Positions 18,286 to 28,583 of a DNA stretch of 64,000 nucleotides are shown here, in pieces. Origin of the DNA: Slackia faecicanis (GTDB taxonomy: Bacteria; Actinomycetota; Coriobacteriia; Coriobacteriales; Eggerthellaceae); NCBI RefSeq assembly GCF_003725295.1, contig NZ_QICB01000005.1, positions 1 to 64,000 of the forward strand, read 5' to 3'. Position numbers and translations under genes: made by a program. Every line of letters begins with the position of its first letter. Positions within the stretch are counted from its first letter, which is position 1. The notes beneath the pieces were generated by a model, which saw only the letters and a program-made list of their open reading frames with translations, did not search any database and was not told the DNA's origin.

Positions 18286-21200
18286 ATGGTTTCTCGCATC
18301 TATGTTGAGAAGAAGCCCGGCTTCGACGTCGAGGCGCAGCAGCTTTTGCACGAGCTGCGCGGCACCCTCGGCATCGACGGCCTGAAGGGCATCCGTCTCA
18401 TCAACCGCTACGACGTGGAGGGCGCCAGCGACGAGCTGTTCCAGCAGTGCGTGCCCACCGTGTTCAGCGAGCCCCAATCTGACGACGCTTTCGCCGAGCT
18501 GCCCGTCGAGGACGGCGCCGTGGTCTTTGCCGTGGAGCCTCTGCCCGGCCAGTTCGACCAGCGCGCGGCATCGGCCAGCGAGTGCATCCAGCTGATCAGC
18601 CAGGGCGAGCGCCCCGAGGTGGCCAGTGCCAAGGTGTACATGCTGGAAGGCGAGCTGTCCCAGGCCGACGTGGACGCCATCAAGCACTACGTCATCAACC
18701 CCATCGAGGCGCGCGAGGCGTCGCTCGAGGCGCGCGACACGCTGAAGATGGCCCAGCCCACCCCCGGCGCCGTCGAGGTCATCGACGGCTTCCGCGCGCT
18801 CGACGAGGCCGGCCTTGCCGCCTTCATCGCCGAGCGCGGCCTGGCCATGGACGAGGCCGACATCGCCTTCTGCCAGAAGTACTTCGCCGAAGACGAGCAG
18901 CGCGACCCCACCATCACCGAAATCAAGATGATCGACACGTACTGGTCCGACCACTGCCGCCACACCACGTTCGGCACCGTGCTCGAGAACGTGCAGATCG
19001 ACGACGAGGCCGTGAAGGCCGCCTTCGAGCAGTACCTGGCCATGCGCCACGAGCTCGGCCGCGATGAGAAGCCCGTCTGCCTCATGGACATGGGCACCAT
19101 CGGCGCGAAGTGGCTTAAGGCCAAGGGCATCCTGAAAAACCTCGACGAGTCCGAGGAAATCAACGCCTGCACCGTCAAGATCAAGTGCGACGTGAACGGC
19201 GAGGAGCAGGACTGGCTCTATCTGTTCAAGAACGAAACGCACAACCACCCCACCGAGATCGAGCCCTTCGGCGGCGCGGCCACCTGCGTGGGCGGCGCGA
19301 TCCGCGACCCCTTGTCGGGCCGCAGCTACGTCTATCAGGCCATGCGCCTGACCGGCGCGGCCGACCCCACGGCCCCCGTGTCCGAGACCCTCGAAGGCAA
19401 GCTTCCGCAGCGCAAGCTGGTCACCACCGCCGCTGCGGGCTATTCCTCCTACGGCAATCAGATCGGCCTTGCAACGGGCCAGGTCAACGAGCTGTATCAT
19501 CCGGGCTACGCCGCCAAGCGCATGGAAATCGGCGCTGTGGTGGGCGCCACCCCGGCCGACCACGTGCGCCGCGAGACTCCCGCTCCGGGCGACGTGGTGG
19601 TCCTGCTGGGCGGCCGCACCGGCCGCGACGGCATCGGCGGCGCGACGGGCTCTTCCAAGGCCCACAACCTGGACAGCATCGAGACCTGCGGCGCCGAGGT
19701 GCAGAAGGGCAACGCTCCCGTCGAGCGTAAGATCCAGCGCCTGTTCCGCCGCAAGGACGCTTGCGAAATGATCAAGCGCTGCAACGACTTCGGCGCGGGC
19801 GGCGTGTCCGTCGCCGTGGGCGAGCTGGCCGACGGCCTGTCCATCGACCTCAACCGCATCCCCAAGAAGTACGACGGCCTGGACGGCACCGAGCTGGCCA
19901 TCTCCGAGAGCCAGGAGCGCATGGCTGTGGCGCTGGCGGCCGAAGACGTCGAGAAGTTCATCGAGCTGGCCCATGAGGAAAACCTCGAGGCCACCCCGAT
20001 CGCCGAGGTCACCGAAGAGGCGCGCGTTCGCATGAACTGGAACGGCGACGACATCGTGGACATCAGCCGCGACTTCCTGGCATCCAACGGCGCGCCCAAG
20101 CACCAGGACGTCCACATCGAAAAGGGCGGCAGCTACGTGCCCGAATGGAAGGGCGACACCCTGGCCGAGCGCATGCGCGGCCTGGTGGGCGACCTGAACG
20201 TGTGCTCCAACAAGGGCCTTTCCGAGCGCTTCGACTCCACCATCGGCGCGGCCACCGTGCTCATGCCCTTCGGCGGCAAGAACCAGCTCACCCCCGCCAT
20301 GGCCATGGCGGCCAAGCTTCCCGTCGACGGCGAGACCACCACGTGCTCGGGCATGGCCTGGGGCTTCAACCCCTACCTGTCCTCCGCCAACCAGTTCGAG
20401 GGCGCCTATGTGGCCGTCGTCGAAAGCGTGGCGAAGCTCGTGGCCGCCGGCTTCGAGCGTGAGAACGCCTACCTCACCTTCCAGGAATACTTCGAGCGCC
20501 TGCGCGACGAGGCGCAGCGCTGGGGCAAGCCCGCAGCGGCTGTTCTGGGCGCGCTGAAGGCCCAGGTCGAACTGGGCGTGGGCGCCATCGGCGGCAAGGA
20601 CTCCATGTCCGGCAGCTTCGAGAGCCTCGACGTTCCTCCCACGCTGGTCAGCTTCGCGACCGCCGTGGGCCAGGTCGACCGCGTCACCTCGCCCGAGTTC
20701 AAGAAGGCGGGCAGCCGCGTCGTGCTGATCGAGCCCGCTTACAAGCAGGGCACCGCCATGCCTGAGGCCGAGGGCTTCCTCGACGCCGTCGATGTGGTCG
20801 AAGGCCTCGTCGACGAGGGCAAGGCGCTCGCCATTTCCACGCCCGGCTTCGGCGGCCTTGCCGAGGCGCTGTTCAAGATGTGCGTCGGCAACGGCATCGG
20901 CATCGAGCTCGACGAGAACCTCGCGGCCGATTCGCTATTCGAGCTGAACTACGGCGCCTTCGTCGTCGAGCTTGCCGACGACGCCGAGCTTCCCGAAGAC
21001 GGCGAGCTGCTTTCCGTCATGGAAATCGGCCGCACCACCGAGGAATACGCGTTCGTCGCCGCAGGCGAGACCCTCGACATGGCCGAGCTCCAGGAAGCCT
21101 GGGAGAGCGGCATCGAGGGCGTGTTCCCGTACCGCAGCACCGAGGCCGAGCGCGCAGCCGCGCCGAAGGTCGAGGCCGTCAGCTACGCCGACGCCCTGCC

Positions 21201-22026
21201 CCTGACCTACTGCGGCGCCATCGCCAAGCCGCGCGTGATCATTCCGGTGTTCCCCGGCACGAACTGCGAGTTCGACACCGCGCACGCCTTCGAGCGCGCC
21301 GGCGCCGTGGCCCAGACGCTCGTGATCAACAACCTCACCCCCGCCGCGGTCGCCGAAAGCACCAAGGCCCTGGTCGAGGCCATTCGCAACAGCCAGATCG
21401 TCATGCTGCCCGGCGGCTTCTCCGGCGGCGACGAGCCCGACGGCTCCGCGAAGTTCATCACCGCGTTCTTCCGCGCCCCCGAGGTCACCGAGGCCGTACG
21501 CGACCTGCTGCAGAACCGCGACGGCCTGATGCTGGGCATCTGCAACGGCTTCCAGGCGCTCGTGAAGCTGGGCCTGGTTCCCTACGGCGACATTCGCCCG
21601 ATGGATGCCGACTGCCCCACGCTGACCTTCAACGAGATCGGCCGTCACCAGAGCCGCCTCGTGCGCACCCGCGTGGCGTCCAACCTCTCGCCTTGGTTCA
21701 GCAAGTGCGAAGTGGGCGACGTTCACACCGTGGCCATCAGCCACGGCGAGGGCCGCTTCGTCGCCAGCCCCGAGCTTGCGGCCGAGCTTGCCAAGAACGG
21801 CCAGATCGCCACGCAGTACGTCGACGAGGCCGGCATGCCCTCCATGGACCTGAGCGTGAACCCCAACGGTTCCATCATGGCCATCGAAGGCATCACCAGC
21901 CCGGACGGCCGCGTCCTGGGCAAGATGGGCCACACCGAGCGCAACGGCTACGGCCTGTACAAAAACGTTCCCGGCGACACGTTCCAGCCCCTCATCGAGG
22001 GCGGCGTGAGCTACTTCACCGAGTAG
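18286..22026 (+). CDS. purL: Phosphoribosylformylglycinamidine synthase, single-chain
   Basis: A 1246-residue enzyme converting FGAR to FGAM with glutamine and ATP. Tandem PurM-like synthetase domains fill most of the chain (ETHNHPTEIEPFGGAAT, GGKDSMSGS). The C-terminal ~250 residues are a glutaminase domain with FPGTNCEFD and the nucleophile in GICNGFQAL. This is the long fused form, so separate purQ and purS genes are not expected. GGAAGG precedes the ATG, and a strong terminator follows. The 178-base upstream gap shows no recognisable riboswitch. Confidence 0.95.
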   Translation: MVSRIYVEKKPGFDVEAQQLLHELRGTLGIDGLKGIRLINRYDVEGASDELFQQCVPTVFSEPQSDDAFAELPVEDGAVVFAVEPLPGQFDQRAASASECIQLISQGERPEVASAKVYMLEGELSQADVDAIKHYVINPIEAREASLEARDTLKMAQPTPGAVEVIDGFRALDEAGLAAFIAERGLAMDEADIAFCQKYFAEDEQRDPTITEIKMIDTYWSDHCRHTTFGTVLENVQIDDEAVKAAFEQYLAMRHELGRDEKPVCLMDMGTIGAKWLKAKGILKNLDESEEINACTVKIKCDVNGEEQDWLYLFKNETHNHPTEIEPFGGAATCVGGAIRDPLSGRSYVYQAMRLTGAADPTAPVSETLEGKLPQRKLVTTAAAGYSSYGNQIGLATGQVNELYHPGYAAKRMEIGAVVGATPADHVRRETPAPGDVVVLLGGRTGRDGIGGATGSSKAHNLDSIETCGAEVQKGNAPVERKIQRLFRRKDACEMIKRCNDFGAGGVSVAVGELADGLSIDLNRIPKKYDGLDGTELAISESQERMAVALAAEDVEKFIELAHEENLEATPIAEVTEEARVRMNWNGDDIVDISRDFLASNGAPKHQDVHIEKGGSYVPEWKGDTLAERMRGLVGDLNVCSNKGLSERFDSTIGAATVLMPFGGKNQLTPAMAMAAKLPVDGETTTCSGMAWGFNPYLSSANQFEGAYVAVVESVAKLVAAGFERENAYLTFQEYFERLRDEAQRWGKPAAAVLGALKAQVELGVGAIGGKDSMSGSFESLDVPPTLVSFATAVGQVDRVTSPEFKKAGSRVVLIEPAYKQGTAMPEAEGFLDAVDVVEGLVDEGKALAISTPGFGGLAEALFKMCVGNGIGIELDENLAADSLFELNYGAFVVELADDAELPEDGELLSVMEIGRTTEEYAFVAAGETLDMAELQEAWESGIEGVFPYRSTEAERAAAPKVEAVSYADALPLTYCGAIAKPRVIIPVFPGTNCEFDTAHAFERAGAVAQTLVINNLTPAAVAESTKALVEAIRNSQIVMLPGGFSGGDEPDGSAKFITAFFRAPEVTEAVRDLLQNRDGLMLGICNGFQALVKLGLVPYGDIRPMDADCPTLTFNEIGRHQSRLVRTRVASNLSPWFSKCEVGDVHTVAISHGEGRFVASPELAAELAKNGQIATQYVDEAGMPSMDLSVNPNGSIMAIEGITSPDGRVLGKMGHTERNGYGLYKNVPGDTFQPLIEGGVSYFTE

Positions 22027-22068
22027 CGCGTACACAGCGAGCGCCGCACGCGCGCTTCTGAAACGACG

Positions 22069-22104
22069 AAGGCCTGCGACACATCGATGTCGCAGGCCTT
22101 TTCT
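22069..22104 (+). terminator. Rho-independent terminator of purL
   Basis: A perfect 13-bp stem (22069-22081 with 22088-22100), six-base loop, then TTCT. Confidence 0.88.
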
Positions 22105-22174
22105 GCATAAAGAGCCGGTCAAGAGGGCCGACGGAACCGACGCGCCCGGAACGCGACGAGGCGCCGCGCGCGAC

Positions 22175-22792
22175 CTAGCGCCTGATCTGCGAGCGGACGA
22201 ACGCCGCCACTTCGTCTGCCGCGCGGCCCGCCTCGGCGATCAGGGCGTCGGACTCTTCCTCCAGCGCACACGCCGCGGCTTCGTCGTCCATGAGGCTCGT
22301 GTTGATGTACACGTTGAGCGAAGCGGCCTCGAGCGCCGCTTTCGCGAGCACGGCCGCAGCGCCCGCATCGGAAAGCGCCAGATGCGATCCGTTGTGCGCC
22401 ATGTAGGTATCGATTTCCACCACGCGGGCGCACGCGCGCATGATGCGCAAGGGCACATCGCACGCCGCATGAAGCGCCTGCTGCTCCGCAGCGTGGCGGA
22501 CGGCCTGTTCATCTTCGGTTTCCCTGGGCATCTTCCACGTGGCGGCCAAAGCCGCGAACGCCTCGGCGTCGGCGTCGATCAACGCCAGCAGTTCCGCACG
22601 GCATGCCTCGAAGTCGGCCAGGGCCTCTTTCAGCTCGGCGTCGCGGTCGAGGAACTTCTTCTTTCCGATGGTCAAATGGGCAACCATAGAACCGAGGGCC
22701 GCCGCGAGCGCGCCCGCCATAGCCGAAGCGCCGCCGCCGCCCGGCGTGGGCGCCTTGCTGGCAAGCGCGTCGGTAAACGTCGTATCAACCAT
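22175..22792 (-). CDS. Cyclodeaminase/cyclohydrolase family protein (methenyl-THF cyclohydrolase, FchA-like)
   Basis: A 205-residue helical protein of the formiminotransferase-cyclodeaminase C-terminal family. PTPGGGGASAMAGALAAALGSMVAHL near the N-terminus is the folate-binding signature. In anaerobes such proteins act as 5,10-methenyl-THF cyclohydrolase or formimino-THF cyclodeaminase. Its position downstream of fhs on the same strand fits either one-carbon role. The ATG at 22792 has AGAAGGAG; an upstream in-frame ATG at 22810 does not. Confidence 0.85.
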   Translation of the reverse strand: MVDTTFTDALASKAPTPGGGGASAMAGALAAALGSMVAHLTIGKKKFLDRDAELKEALADFEACRAELLALIDADAEAFAALAATWKMPRETEDEQAVRHAAEQQALHAACDVPLRIMRACARVVEIDTYMAHNGSHLALSDAGAAAVLAKAALEAASLNVYINTSLMDDEAAACALEEESDALIAEAGRAADEVAAFVRSQIRR

Positions 22793-22847
22793 GTATCTCT
22801 CCTTCTGCATCGGAACTTCCCCTTTTCCAACGAATCCATGCGTCTCA

Positions 22848-22997
22848 GGCCGATTTTTTCGAGGATTGGCACGAAAACGGGACGAAAACGCGCGTTATGC
22901 GCCCTTTGAAAGCGACAACGCTCGCGTTTGACCAGCTCAGCGAAAACCGTACAGGCGGGGCGCACGCGTTTTCGTGCCAAAACGACGATTTTTCGAC
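22848..22997. repeat. Dispersed intergenic element, copy A, with inverted ends
   Basis: A ~150 bp stretch bounded by inverted ends. TTGGCACGAAAACG (22866-22879) pairs perfectly with 22967-22980, and both arms are flanked outward by ATTTTT-rich sequence. Copy B at 50254-50402 has the same length and the same end pattern (CCGATTTTTT...TTGGCACG). The 87-base interior is much less conserved. No open frame is recognisable inside. It could be a miniature transposable element or a structured RNA. Confidence 0.6.
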
Positions 22998-23231
22998 TTG
23001 AGAGGGCGATTTTTTCCAAAAAACAAGGGGCTCGCCGCAGCGAACCCCTTGCGCACGATCGAAATGCCGCTTCGCGCCGCGGCCGGAGCCATCGAAGGCC
23101 GCATGCCCGATCGTTCGAAACGACCGGCGCCCGAAGCGCTCGGACGGATCTTCGCGGCCGCACTTCGAAGCGGCCCCGCGGCGCGGCGCCCTGACGCGAG
23201 GGCGGACCCCCGCATGCGGCGCCGGCCCATC
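22998..23231. other. Remainder of the fhs-fchA gap
   Basis: No gene or strong terminator is seen between fhs and repeat element A. Two T-tracts occur near 22988-23015. Confidence 0.4.
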
Positions 23232-24899
23232 CTAGAACAGGCCCGTGATGCGGCCGGTCTCGTCGACGTCGATGTTTTCGGCCGCAGGCTTCTTAGGCAG
23301 ACCGGGCATGGTCATGATATTGCCCGTGAGCGCCACCACGAAGCCGGCGCCTGCGGAAACCTTGACGTTGCGCACCGTGATGCGGAAGCCGCGCGGAGCG
23401 CCCAGCTTGGTCTGGTCGTCGGAGAAGCTGTACTGGGTCTTCGCCATGCAGACGGGCATGGAGCCGAAGCCCAGGTCCTCGAGCTGCCTGATCTCCTTCT
23501 TCGCGGCGGGCGTGAAGTCGACGCCGTCGGCATGATAGATGCGCTTGGCGATGGCCTCGATTTTCTCGGCCAGGCCGGCCTCGTCCTCATAGCAGAACTC
23601 GAACTCGTTGGGCTCTTCGCACAGGCGGACCACCTCTTCGGCCAGGGCCTTGCCGCCCTCGCCGCCCTTGGCCCACACCTCGGACAGGGCCACGTTCACG
23701 CCGAGTTCCTTGCACTTGGCCTCGACCAGGTCGAGCTCGGCCTCGGTGTCGGTCGGGAAGGCGTTGATGGCCACGACGCAGGGAAGCTTGTAGACCTTGG
23801 TGATGTTTTCGACATGCTGCAGCAGATTGGGCAGGCCGGCTTCGAGCGCTTCGAGGTTCTCCTCGTTGAGCTCGGCCTTGGGAACGCCGCCGTGGTTCTT
23901 AAGGGCGCGCACCGTGGCAACCACGACCACCGCGTCGGGCTTGAGGCCCGCAAGGCGGCACTTGATGTCGAGGAACTTCTCGGCGCCCAGGTCGGCGCCG
24001 AAGCCCGCCTCGGTGATGCAGTAATCGCCCAGCGCCATGGCCATGTTGGTGGCCATGATGGAGTTGCAACCGTGTGCAATGTTGGCGAAGGGACCGCCAT
24101 GCACGAACGCGGGCGTGCCTTCGAGGGTCTGCACCAGGTTGGGCTTGAGGGCGTCCTTGAGCAGCGCGCACATGGCGCCCTGGGCGTTGAGCTGGCCGGC
24201 GGTGATGGGCTGGTCGTCGCGCGTGTAGCCCACGACGATGCGGGCCAGGCGCTCTTTGAGGTCGGTGATGCTGGTGGCCAGGCAGAAGATGGCCATGATC
24301 TCGGAGGCCACGGTGATGTCGAAGCCGTCCTCGCGCGGCACGCCGCACACCTTGCCGCCGATGCCGCACACGATGTTGCGCAGCTGGCGGTCGTTCATGT
24401 CGACCACGCGCTTCCAGGTGATGCGGCGCACGTCGAAGCCGAGCGCGTTGCCCTGGTGGATATGGTTGTCGATCATCGCGGCCAGCAGGTTGTTCGCCGC
24501 GCCGATGGCATGGAAGTCGCCCGTGAAGTGCAGGTTGATGTCTTCCATGGGAACGACCTGGGCATAGCCGCCGCCTGCGGCGCCGCCCTTGATGCCGAAC
24601 ACCGGGCCGAGCGAAGGCTCGCGCAGCGCCACGACCACGTTCTTGCCGATCTTGCGCATGCCGTCGGCCAAGCCGACCGTCGTGGTGGTCTTGCCCTCGC
24701 CTGCAGGCGTGGGGTTGATGGCGGTCACCAGAACCAGCTTGCCGGGCGTGTGCGGCTCATCGAGCAGCAGGTTGTAGTCGACTTTCGCCTTATGGCTTCC
24801 GTAAAGCTCAAGATACTTCTCGGGAACTCCGGCACGCTCGGCGATGGCAGAGATATGCTCGGGGGTCACGGACTGGGCAATTTCAATGTCGGTCAACAC
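23232..24899 (-). CDS. fhs: Formate--tetrahydrofolate ligase
   Basis: A 555-residue ATP-dependent enzyme making 10-formyl-THF from formate, supplying purine synthesis and anaerobic one-carbon metabolism. The P-loop [14 protein letters not shown] is near residue 65, and the family sequence continues to the C-terminus. I chose GTG at 24899 ([11 protein letters not shown]), preceded by GGAAAGGAAGGG, which gives the usual family length. An ATG far upstream would add 54 unrelated residues. Confidence 0.95.
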   Translation of the reverse strand: MLTDIEIAQSVTPEHISAIAERAGVPEKYLELYGSHKAKVDYNLLLDEPHTPGKLVLVTAINPTPAGEGKTTTTVGLADGMRKIGKNVVVALREPSLGPVFGIKGGAAGGGYAQVVPMEDINLHFTGDFHAIGAANNLLAAMIDNHIHQGNALGFDVRRITWKRVVDMNDRQLRNIVCGIGGKVCGVPREDGFDITVASEIMAIFCLATSITDLKERLARIVVGYTRDDQPITAGQLNAQGAMCALLKDALKPNLVQTLEGTPAFVHGGPFANIAHGCNSIMATNMAMALGDYCITEAGFGADLGAEKFLDIKCRLAGLKPDAVVVVATVRALKNHGGVPKAELNEENLEALEAGLPNLLQHVENITKVYKLPCVVAINAFPTDTEAELDLVEAKCKELGVNVALSEVWAKGGEGGKALAEEVVRLCEEPNEFEFCYEDEAGLAEKIEAIAKRIYHADGVDFTPAAKKEIRQLEDLGFGSMPVCMAKTQYSFSDDQTKLGAPRGFRITVRNVKVSAGAGFVVALTGNIMTMPGLPKKPAAENIDVDETGRITGLF

Positions 24900-25201
24900 G
24901 TCGGGCCCTTCCTTTCCTGCTCGATGGGAATTGAAATACCGCCATTCTAACCGCCCGGACGCGTGGAACGGCCGGGCATTGACGAACGCCCCCATCCTCT
25001 CCAGAACCGGCACTCCGAACGCCGGCGAACGGCAGGCGGCGAAACGGCAACGCCCATGCAACGCGAAGGCAACTGTTCGGCTACGGCGCGGCGTCTATTC
25101 TCCTGCGTGATATGATGAAATCCACCGAATCGATGCGCGAAGCATCGGCGCCCGATGCGCACGGCACGGCATCGGGGCGGCATTCGACGAAAGGAACGAC
25201 C

Positions 25202-25894
25202 GTGAACGAAGAAGCAGAATCCATCCTGGTCGTCGACGACGAACAGTCCATCACCGACTTCGTTTCCTACAGCCTCATGAAAGAAGGCTTCAAGGTAGAC
25301 GTCGCCTCGAACGGCGAAGCGGGCCTCGAGGCGGCCACGCGCAAGCACTACGACCTTTTCGTGCTCGACATCATGCTGCCAGGCATGGACGGCTACGAGC
25401 TGTGCCGCCGCTTGCGCGCGCGCACGAGCGCGCCCGTGCTGTTCCTGTCCGCCCGCGACACCGAGCTCGACAAGGTAGTCGGCCTGGAAATCGGCGGCGA
25501 CGACTACTTGGCCAAGCCCTTCGGCGTGCGCGAGCTGATCGCGCGCGTGCGCGCCCTGCTGCGCCGCGGCTCGATCGACGCCGCGGCCGATTCGAGCATC
25601 CTCACCGCGGCGGGCATCACCCTCGACGAAGACCGCCACATCGCCGAAGGCGAAAGCGGCCCAATCGACCTGACCCCGCGCGAATTCGAATTGCTTGCCG
25701 CCCTTATGAAGGACGCCGGCAAGGTAGTCACGCGCGAAGACCTGCTGCGCGAGGCCTGGGGCTGGGAATACATCACCGAGACCAAGACCGTCGACACCCA
25801 TATCAAGCGCCTGCGCGACAAGATATCCGCCGCGGGCTTCGACCCCGGCATCATCGAGACGGTCCGCGGCTACGGCTACCGCCTGCGCGCGTAA
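25202..25894 (+). CDS. OmpR/PhoB-family response regulator
   Basis: A 230-residue DNA-binding response regulator. The receiver has acidic VVDDE, phospho-acceptor LDIMLPG and KPF lysine. The C-terminal winged helix ends in ETVRGYGYRLRA. The start is GTG at 25202 with AAAGGAACG; an ATG at 25112 would add 30 residues of low-complexity sequence before the fold. It is paired with the histidine kinase 135 bases downstream. The signal sensed is unknown. Confidence 0.9.
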   Translation: MNEEAESILVVDDEQSITDFVSYSLMKEGFKVDVASNGEAGLEAATRKHYDLFVLDIMLPGMDGYELCRRLRARTSAPVLFLSARDTELDKVVGLEIGGDDYLAKPFGVRELIARVRALLRRGSIDAAADSSILTAAGITLDEDRHIAEGESGPIDLTPREFELLAALMKDAGKVVTREDLLREAWGWEYITETKTVDTHIKRLRDKISAAGFDPGIIETVRGYGYRLRA

Positions 25895-26029
25895 TTTCGA
25901 CGGAAGCGCCCGCCATGGGCGCTTCGTCTTTATAGCGGCATGCGAACGAAGCCATGCCGGCCGGCGCGGCCCGACGCATCGGGCCGGACGCGCCGCACGA
26001 CCCAAATGTACGACCGAGGAACGCCTCCC

Positions 26030-27067
26030 TTGAAACGACTCCAAACATACTTCTCAGTATTGACGGCCATCTTCGCCATGGCATCCGCCCTGGCGATGCT
26101 TTTCATCATCGCGTTCGCGGGATTCGACCATCCCGCCTTCCTGGTCTGGTGCGTCTTCATGGGCTGCACGTTCACCTTCGTCTTGAGCCTGGTGATCGGC
26201 CACTACATGGCCGACCCGCTTTCCAGCCTGCACCGCAAGGCGAAAGCCGTGCTCGAAGGCGACACGCGCGTCACGATCGAACCCGACGGCAAGCTCTACG
26301 AAGCCGACCTGCTGGCCGACGACTTCATCGCCCTAAGCGAGCAGACCAAGACCAAGATGAGCGACCTGGCCGTGCAGCAGAAGCGCCAGACCCGCTTCAT
26401 CAGCGACGTGGCCCACGAGCTGCGCACGCCGTTGACCGCCATCCGCGGCAACGCCGAAACGCTCATGGACCCCGACATGCCGCAAGAGCTGCGCGAGCGC
26501 TTCTGCCACACCATCATCAGCGAGTCGGAGCGCCTCTCGCGCATGGCCAACGAGCTTTTGACCCTGCAGCACATCGAAGAAGGAACCGACCAGGTCATGA
26601 TGCAGCGCGTGAACCTGCACGCGATCGCCGAAGACGTGGCCGACGCGCTCGGCCCGCTCATCGAAGAACGCGGCGGCACGCTCGAAGTCACGGGCGAAGC
26701 CCCCGACGTGCTGGGCATCCCCGACCGCCTGCAGCAGGTCATCTACAACCTGGTAGCCAACGCCTCGCGTTTCATCGGCGAAGGGGGGCATATCGTGGTC
26801 AAGCTCGAAGGCCTGGCCGACCGCTCCGTCGTCAGCGTGCTCGACGACGGTCCCGGCTTCGGCAACGTCGACCCAAAGATGCTTTTCACGCGCTTCTATC
26901 GCGGCGACAACTCCCGCGCACGCAACACCGGCGGCACGGGCCTGGGCCTGGCCATCGCGAAAAGCGTCGTGGACGCGCACGACGGTACGATCGAGGCCTT
27001 CAATCGCGCCGAAGGCGGCGCGGCGTTCATCGTGGCGCTTCCCAGCATCCACGAGCACATGCACTAG
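26030..27067 (+). CDS. Sensor histidine kinase
   Basis: A 345-residue kinase with two membrane segments in its first 65 residues and almost no extracytoplasmic loop. Next come a HAMP-like linker, a HisKA domain with FISDVAHELRTPLTAIRGN, and an ATPase domain with QVIYNLVANASRF, DDGPGFG and GGTGLGLAIA. I chose TTG at 26030, which has GAGGAA eight bases upstream. An ATG at 26006 lacks a ribosome site. The near-absent sensor loop suggests sensing within the membrane or from a partner protein. Cognate to the upstream response regulator. Confidence 0.88.
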   Translation: MKRLQTYFSVLTAIFAMASALAMLFIIAFAGFDHPAFLVWCVFMGCTFTFVLSLVIGHYMADPLSSLHRKAKAVLEGDTRVTIEPDGKLYEADLLADDFIALSEQTKTKMSDLAVQQKRQTRFISDVAHELRTPLTAIRGNAETLMDPDMPQELRERFCHTIISESERLSRMANELLTLQHIEEGTDQVMMQRVNLHAIAEDVADALGPLIEERGGTLEVTGEAPDVLGIPDRLQQVIYNLVANASRFIGEGGHIVVKLEGLADRSVVSVLDDGPGFGNVDPKMLFTRFYRGDNSRARNTGGTGLGLAIAKSVVDAHDGTIEAFNRAEGGAAFIVALPSIHEHMH

Positions 27068-27186
27068 GCCGCGCGCTTCTTGCTCGGCGTCCGGGACCGA
27101 GCGGTTCTCGTGCCGGACGGGCGACATCGCCCATTTAGCCGCGAAATACCCCAGAGATAGGGATGATGCGGCGTTCGCGGCGCTTC

Positions 27187-27192
27187 TATAAT
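27187..27192 (+). promoter_or_regulatory. -10 element upstream of the MFS gene
   Basis: A perfect TATAAT lies 41 bases before the chosen MFS start. No good -35 sits at 16-18 bases upstream. Confidence 0.35.
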
Positions 27193-27233
27193 GGCTCTTC
27201 GATATGAATGAATCGAAGGCAGGAGGGGCGGCC

Positions 27234-28469
27234 ATGCGCGAAACGGGCTATCGGGCCTTTCTTTCCACGCGTCATGTTCCGGGCATCGTCGTCTCCATGA
27301 CCCTTGCACGCCTGCCCATGGGCGTGGTCACGCTGATCTTGGTGCTCTTCGTCAGCATGCATTACGGCGCCGCCGTGTCGGGCATCGCCACGGCGGCCTT
27401 CACGGCGGGCATGGCCTGCTTCGGCCCGGTGTTCGGACGCCTGGTAGATAGGGGGCACGGGCCCGCCGCGCTGCGCACGCTCGGCGTGGCCGAACTCGTC
27501 TCGATCGTCTGCCTAGTGGGCGCAGTCGAAGCGGGCGTGCACCCGGCGCTGGTCGCGGCATGCTCGTTCGCGGCGGGCGCGCTCACGCCGCCCATCGCGG
27601 GCGTCACCCGGTCGCTATGGCCCGTGATGCTCGACATAGGCCTGGTTTCGACCGCCTACAACTTCGAGGTGCTGGTGGTCGACCTGCTCTACGTGATGGG
27701 TCCGCTTCTGGCAGGCGTATTCATCGCGTTCGGCGCGCCCGAATGGGGCCTGATCGCCGCCACCGCAGGGTGCACGGCAGGATCGCTCGCGCTCGCATCG
27801 CTCGAACCGGTGAAAAGCCATGCGCTGCGCAACCGAAAGCGCACGCTGACGCGCAAGGAATCGGCCGCGCCGCTGCCCCGCCCCGCCCTGCTGACGGTCG
27901 CCGTGGCGCTGGTGCTGCTGACCTGCCTGGGCAAGATGTGCTATTCAGGCTGGATGGAAGCGCTCATCCCCCTGTTCTATTCCGACCAGGGAGCGGCGAT
28001 TCTAGGTTCGGCGGCCATTTCGGCCTGGTCCATCGGCGCGGCAGCGGGCGTGGTGCTTTTCAACCGCCTGCAGCCTTCGCCGCGCACTTTAGCCGTGCAT
28101 AAGCAGCTGCCGGTGTTCGCCGCGGTGTTTTTCGCCGTGACGCTGATGACGCCCATGGCCGACGGGTTCGGCGCGATGTGCCTGGTCATGTTCGCCATCG
28201 GCATGGCAGGCGCGCCATGCGACAACCTGTATTACCAGATCAGCGGCACGCTCGCGCCAGAGGAGCGCCAGGCGGAAATGTTCTCGTGGCTCAACACGGC
28301 CACAAGCGTCGGCGTTTCGGCGGGCGCCTTCTTCGCGGGCCTCGCCGTGGAGGAAGCGGGCTTTCAGGCGGCGTTCTCGCTGCCGGTGCTCTGCTCGCTC
28401 GCCGCATTCGTCTTCGCCGCCACGGCCGCCGTGCGCATCGCCGCGACGAAGAAGGCGCGCCGCGCCTGA
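27234..28469 (+). CDS. MFS transporter
   Basis: A 411-residue membrane protein with about twelve transmembrane segments and basic cytoplasmic loops typical of the major facilitator superfamily. The closest class looks like sugar or drug efflux transporters; the substrate cannot be assigned. I chose ATG 27234, preceded by AGGAGG seven bases upstream, over ATG 27204, which overlaps that site. It follows the two-component system and may be its target, but a promoter-like TATAAT lies between. Confidence 0.82.
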   Translation: MRETGYRAFLSTRHVPGIVVSMTLARLPMGVVTLILVLFVSMHYGAAVSGIATAAFTAGMACFGPVFGRLVDRGHGPAALRTLGVAELVSIVCLVGAVEAGVHPALVAACSFAAGALTPPIAGVTRSLWPVMLDIGLVSTAYNFEVLVVDLLYVMGPLLAGVFIAFGAPEWGLIAATAGCTAGSLALASLEPVKSHALRNRKRTLTRKESAAPLPRPALLTVAVALVLLTCLGKMCYSGWMEALIPLFYSDQGAAILGSAAISAWSIGAAAGVVLFNRLQPSPRTLAVHKQLPVFAAVFFAVTLMTPMADGFGAMCLVMFAIGMAGAPCDNLYYQISGTLAPEERQAEMFSWLNTATSVGVSAGAFFAGLAVEEAGFQAAFSLPVLCSLAAFVFAATAAVRIAATKKARRA

Positions 28470-28489
28470 CCGACGGCCGTATACCCCTC

Positions 28490-28543
28490 GATTCATCGCG
28501 CCGGGGAGAAACGACGCTCCGCTTCGTCCCGACGCGATGAATC
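28490..28543. other. Long-armed hairpin between MFS and acetyltransferase genes
   Basis: GATTCATCGCG (28490-28500) pairs perfectly with 28533-28543, and a shorter inner CGGGG/CCCG pairing is possible. No T-run is present. It could be an mRNA stability element or a T-less terminator after the MFS gene. Confidence 0.35.
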
Positions 28544-28583
28544 GCACCGCCTTTATCGAAACGACATCCAAGGAGTACGAACC

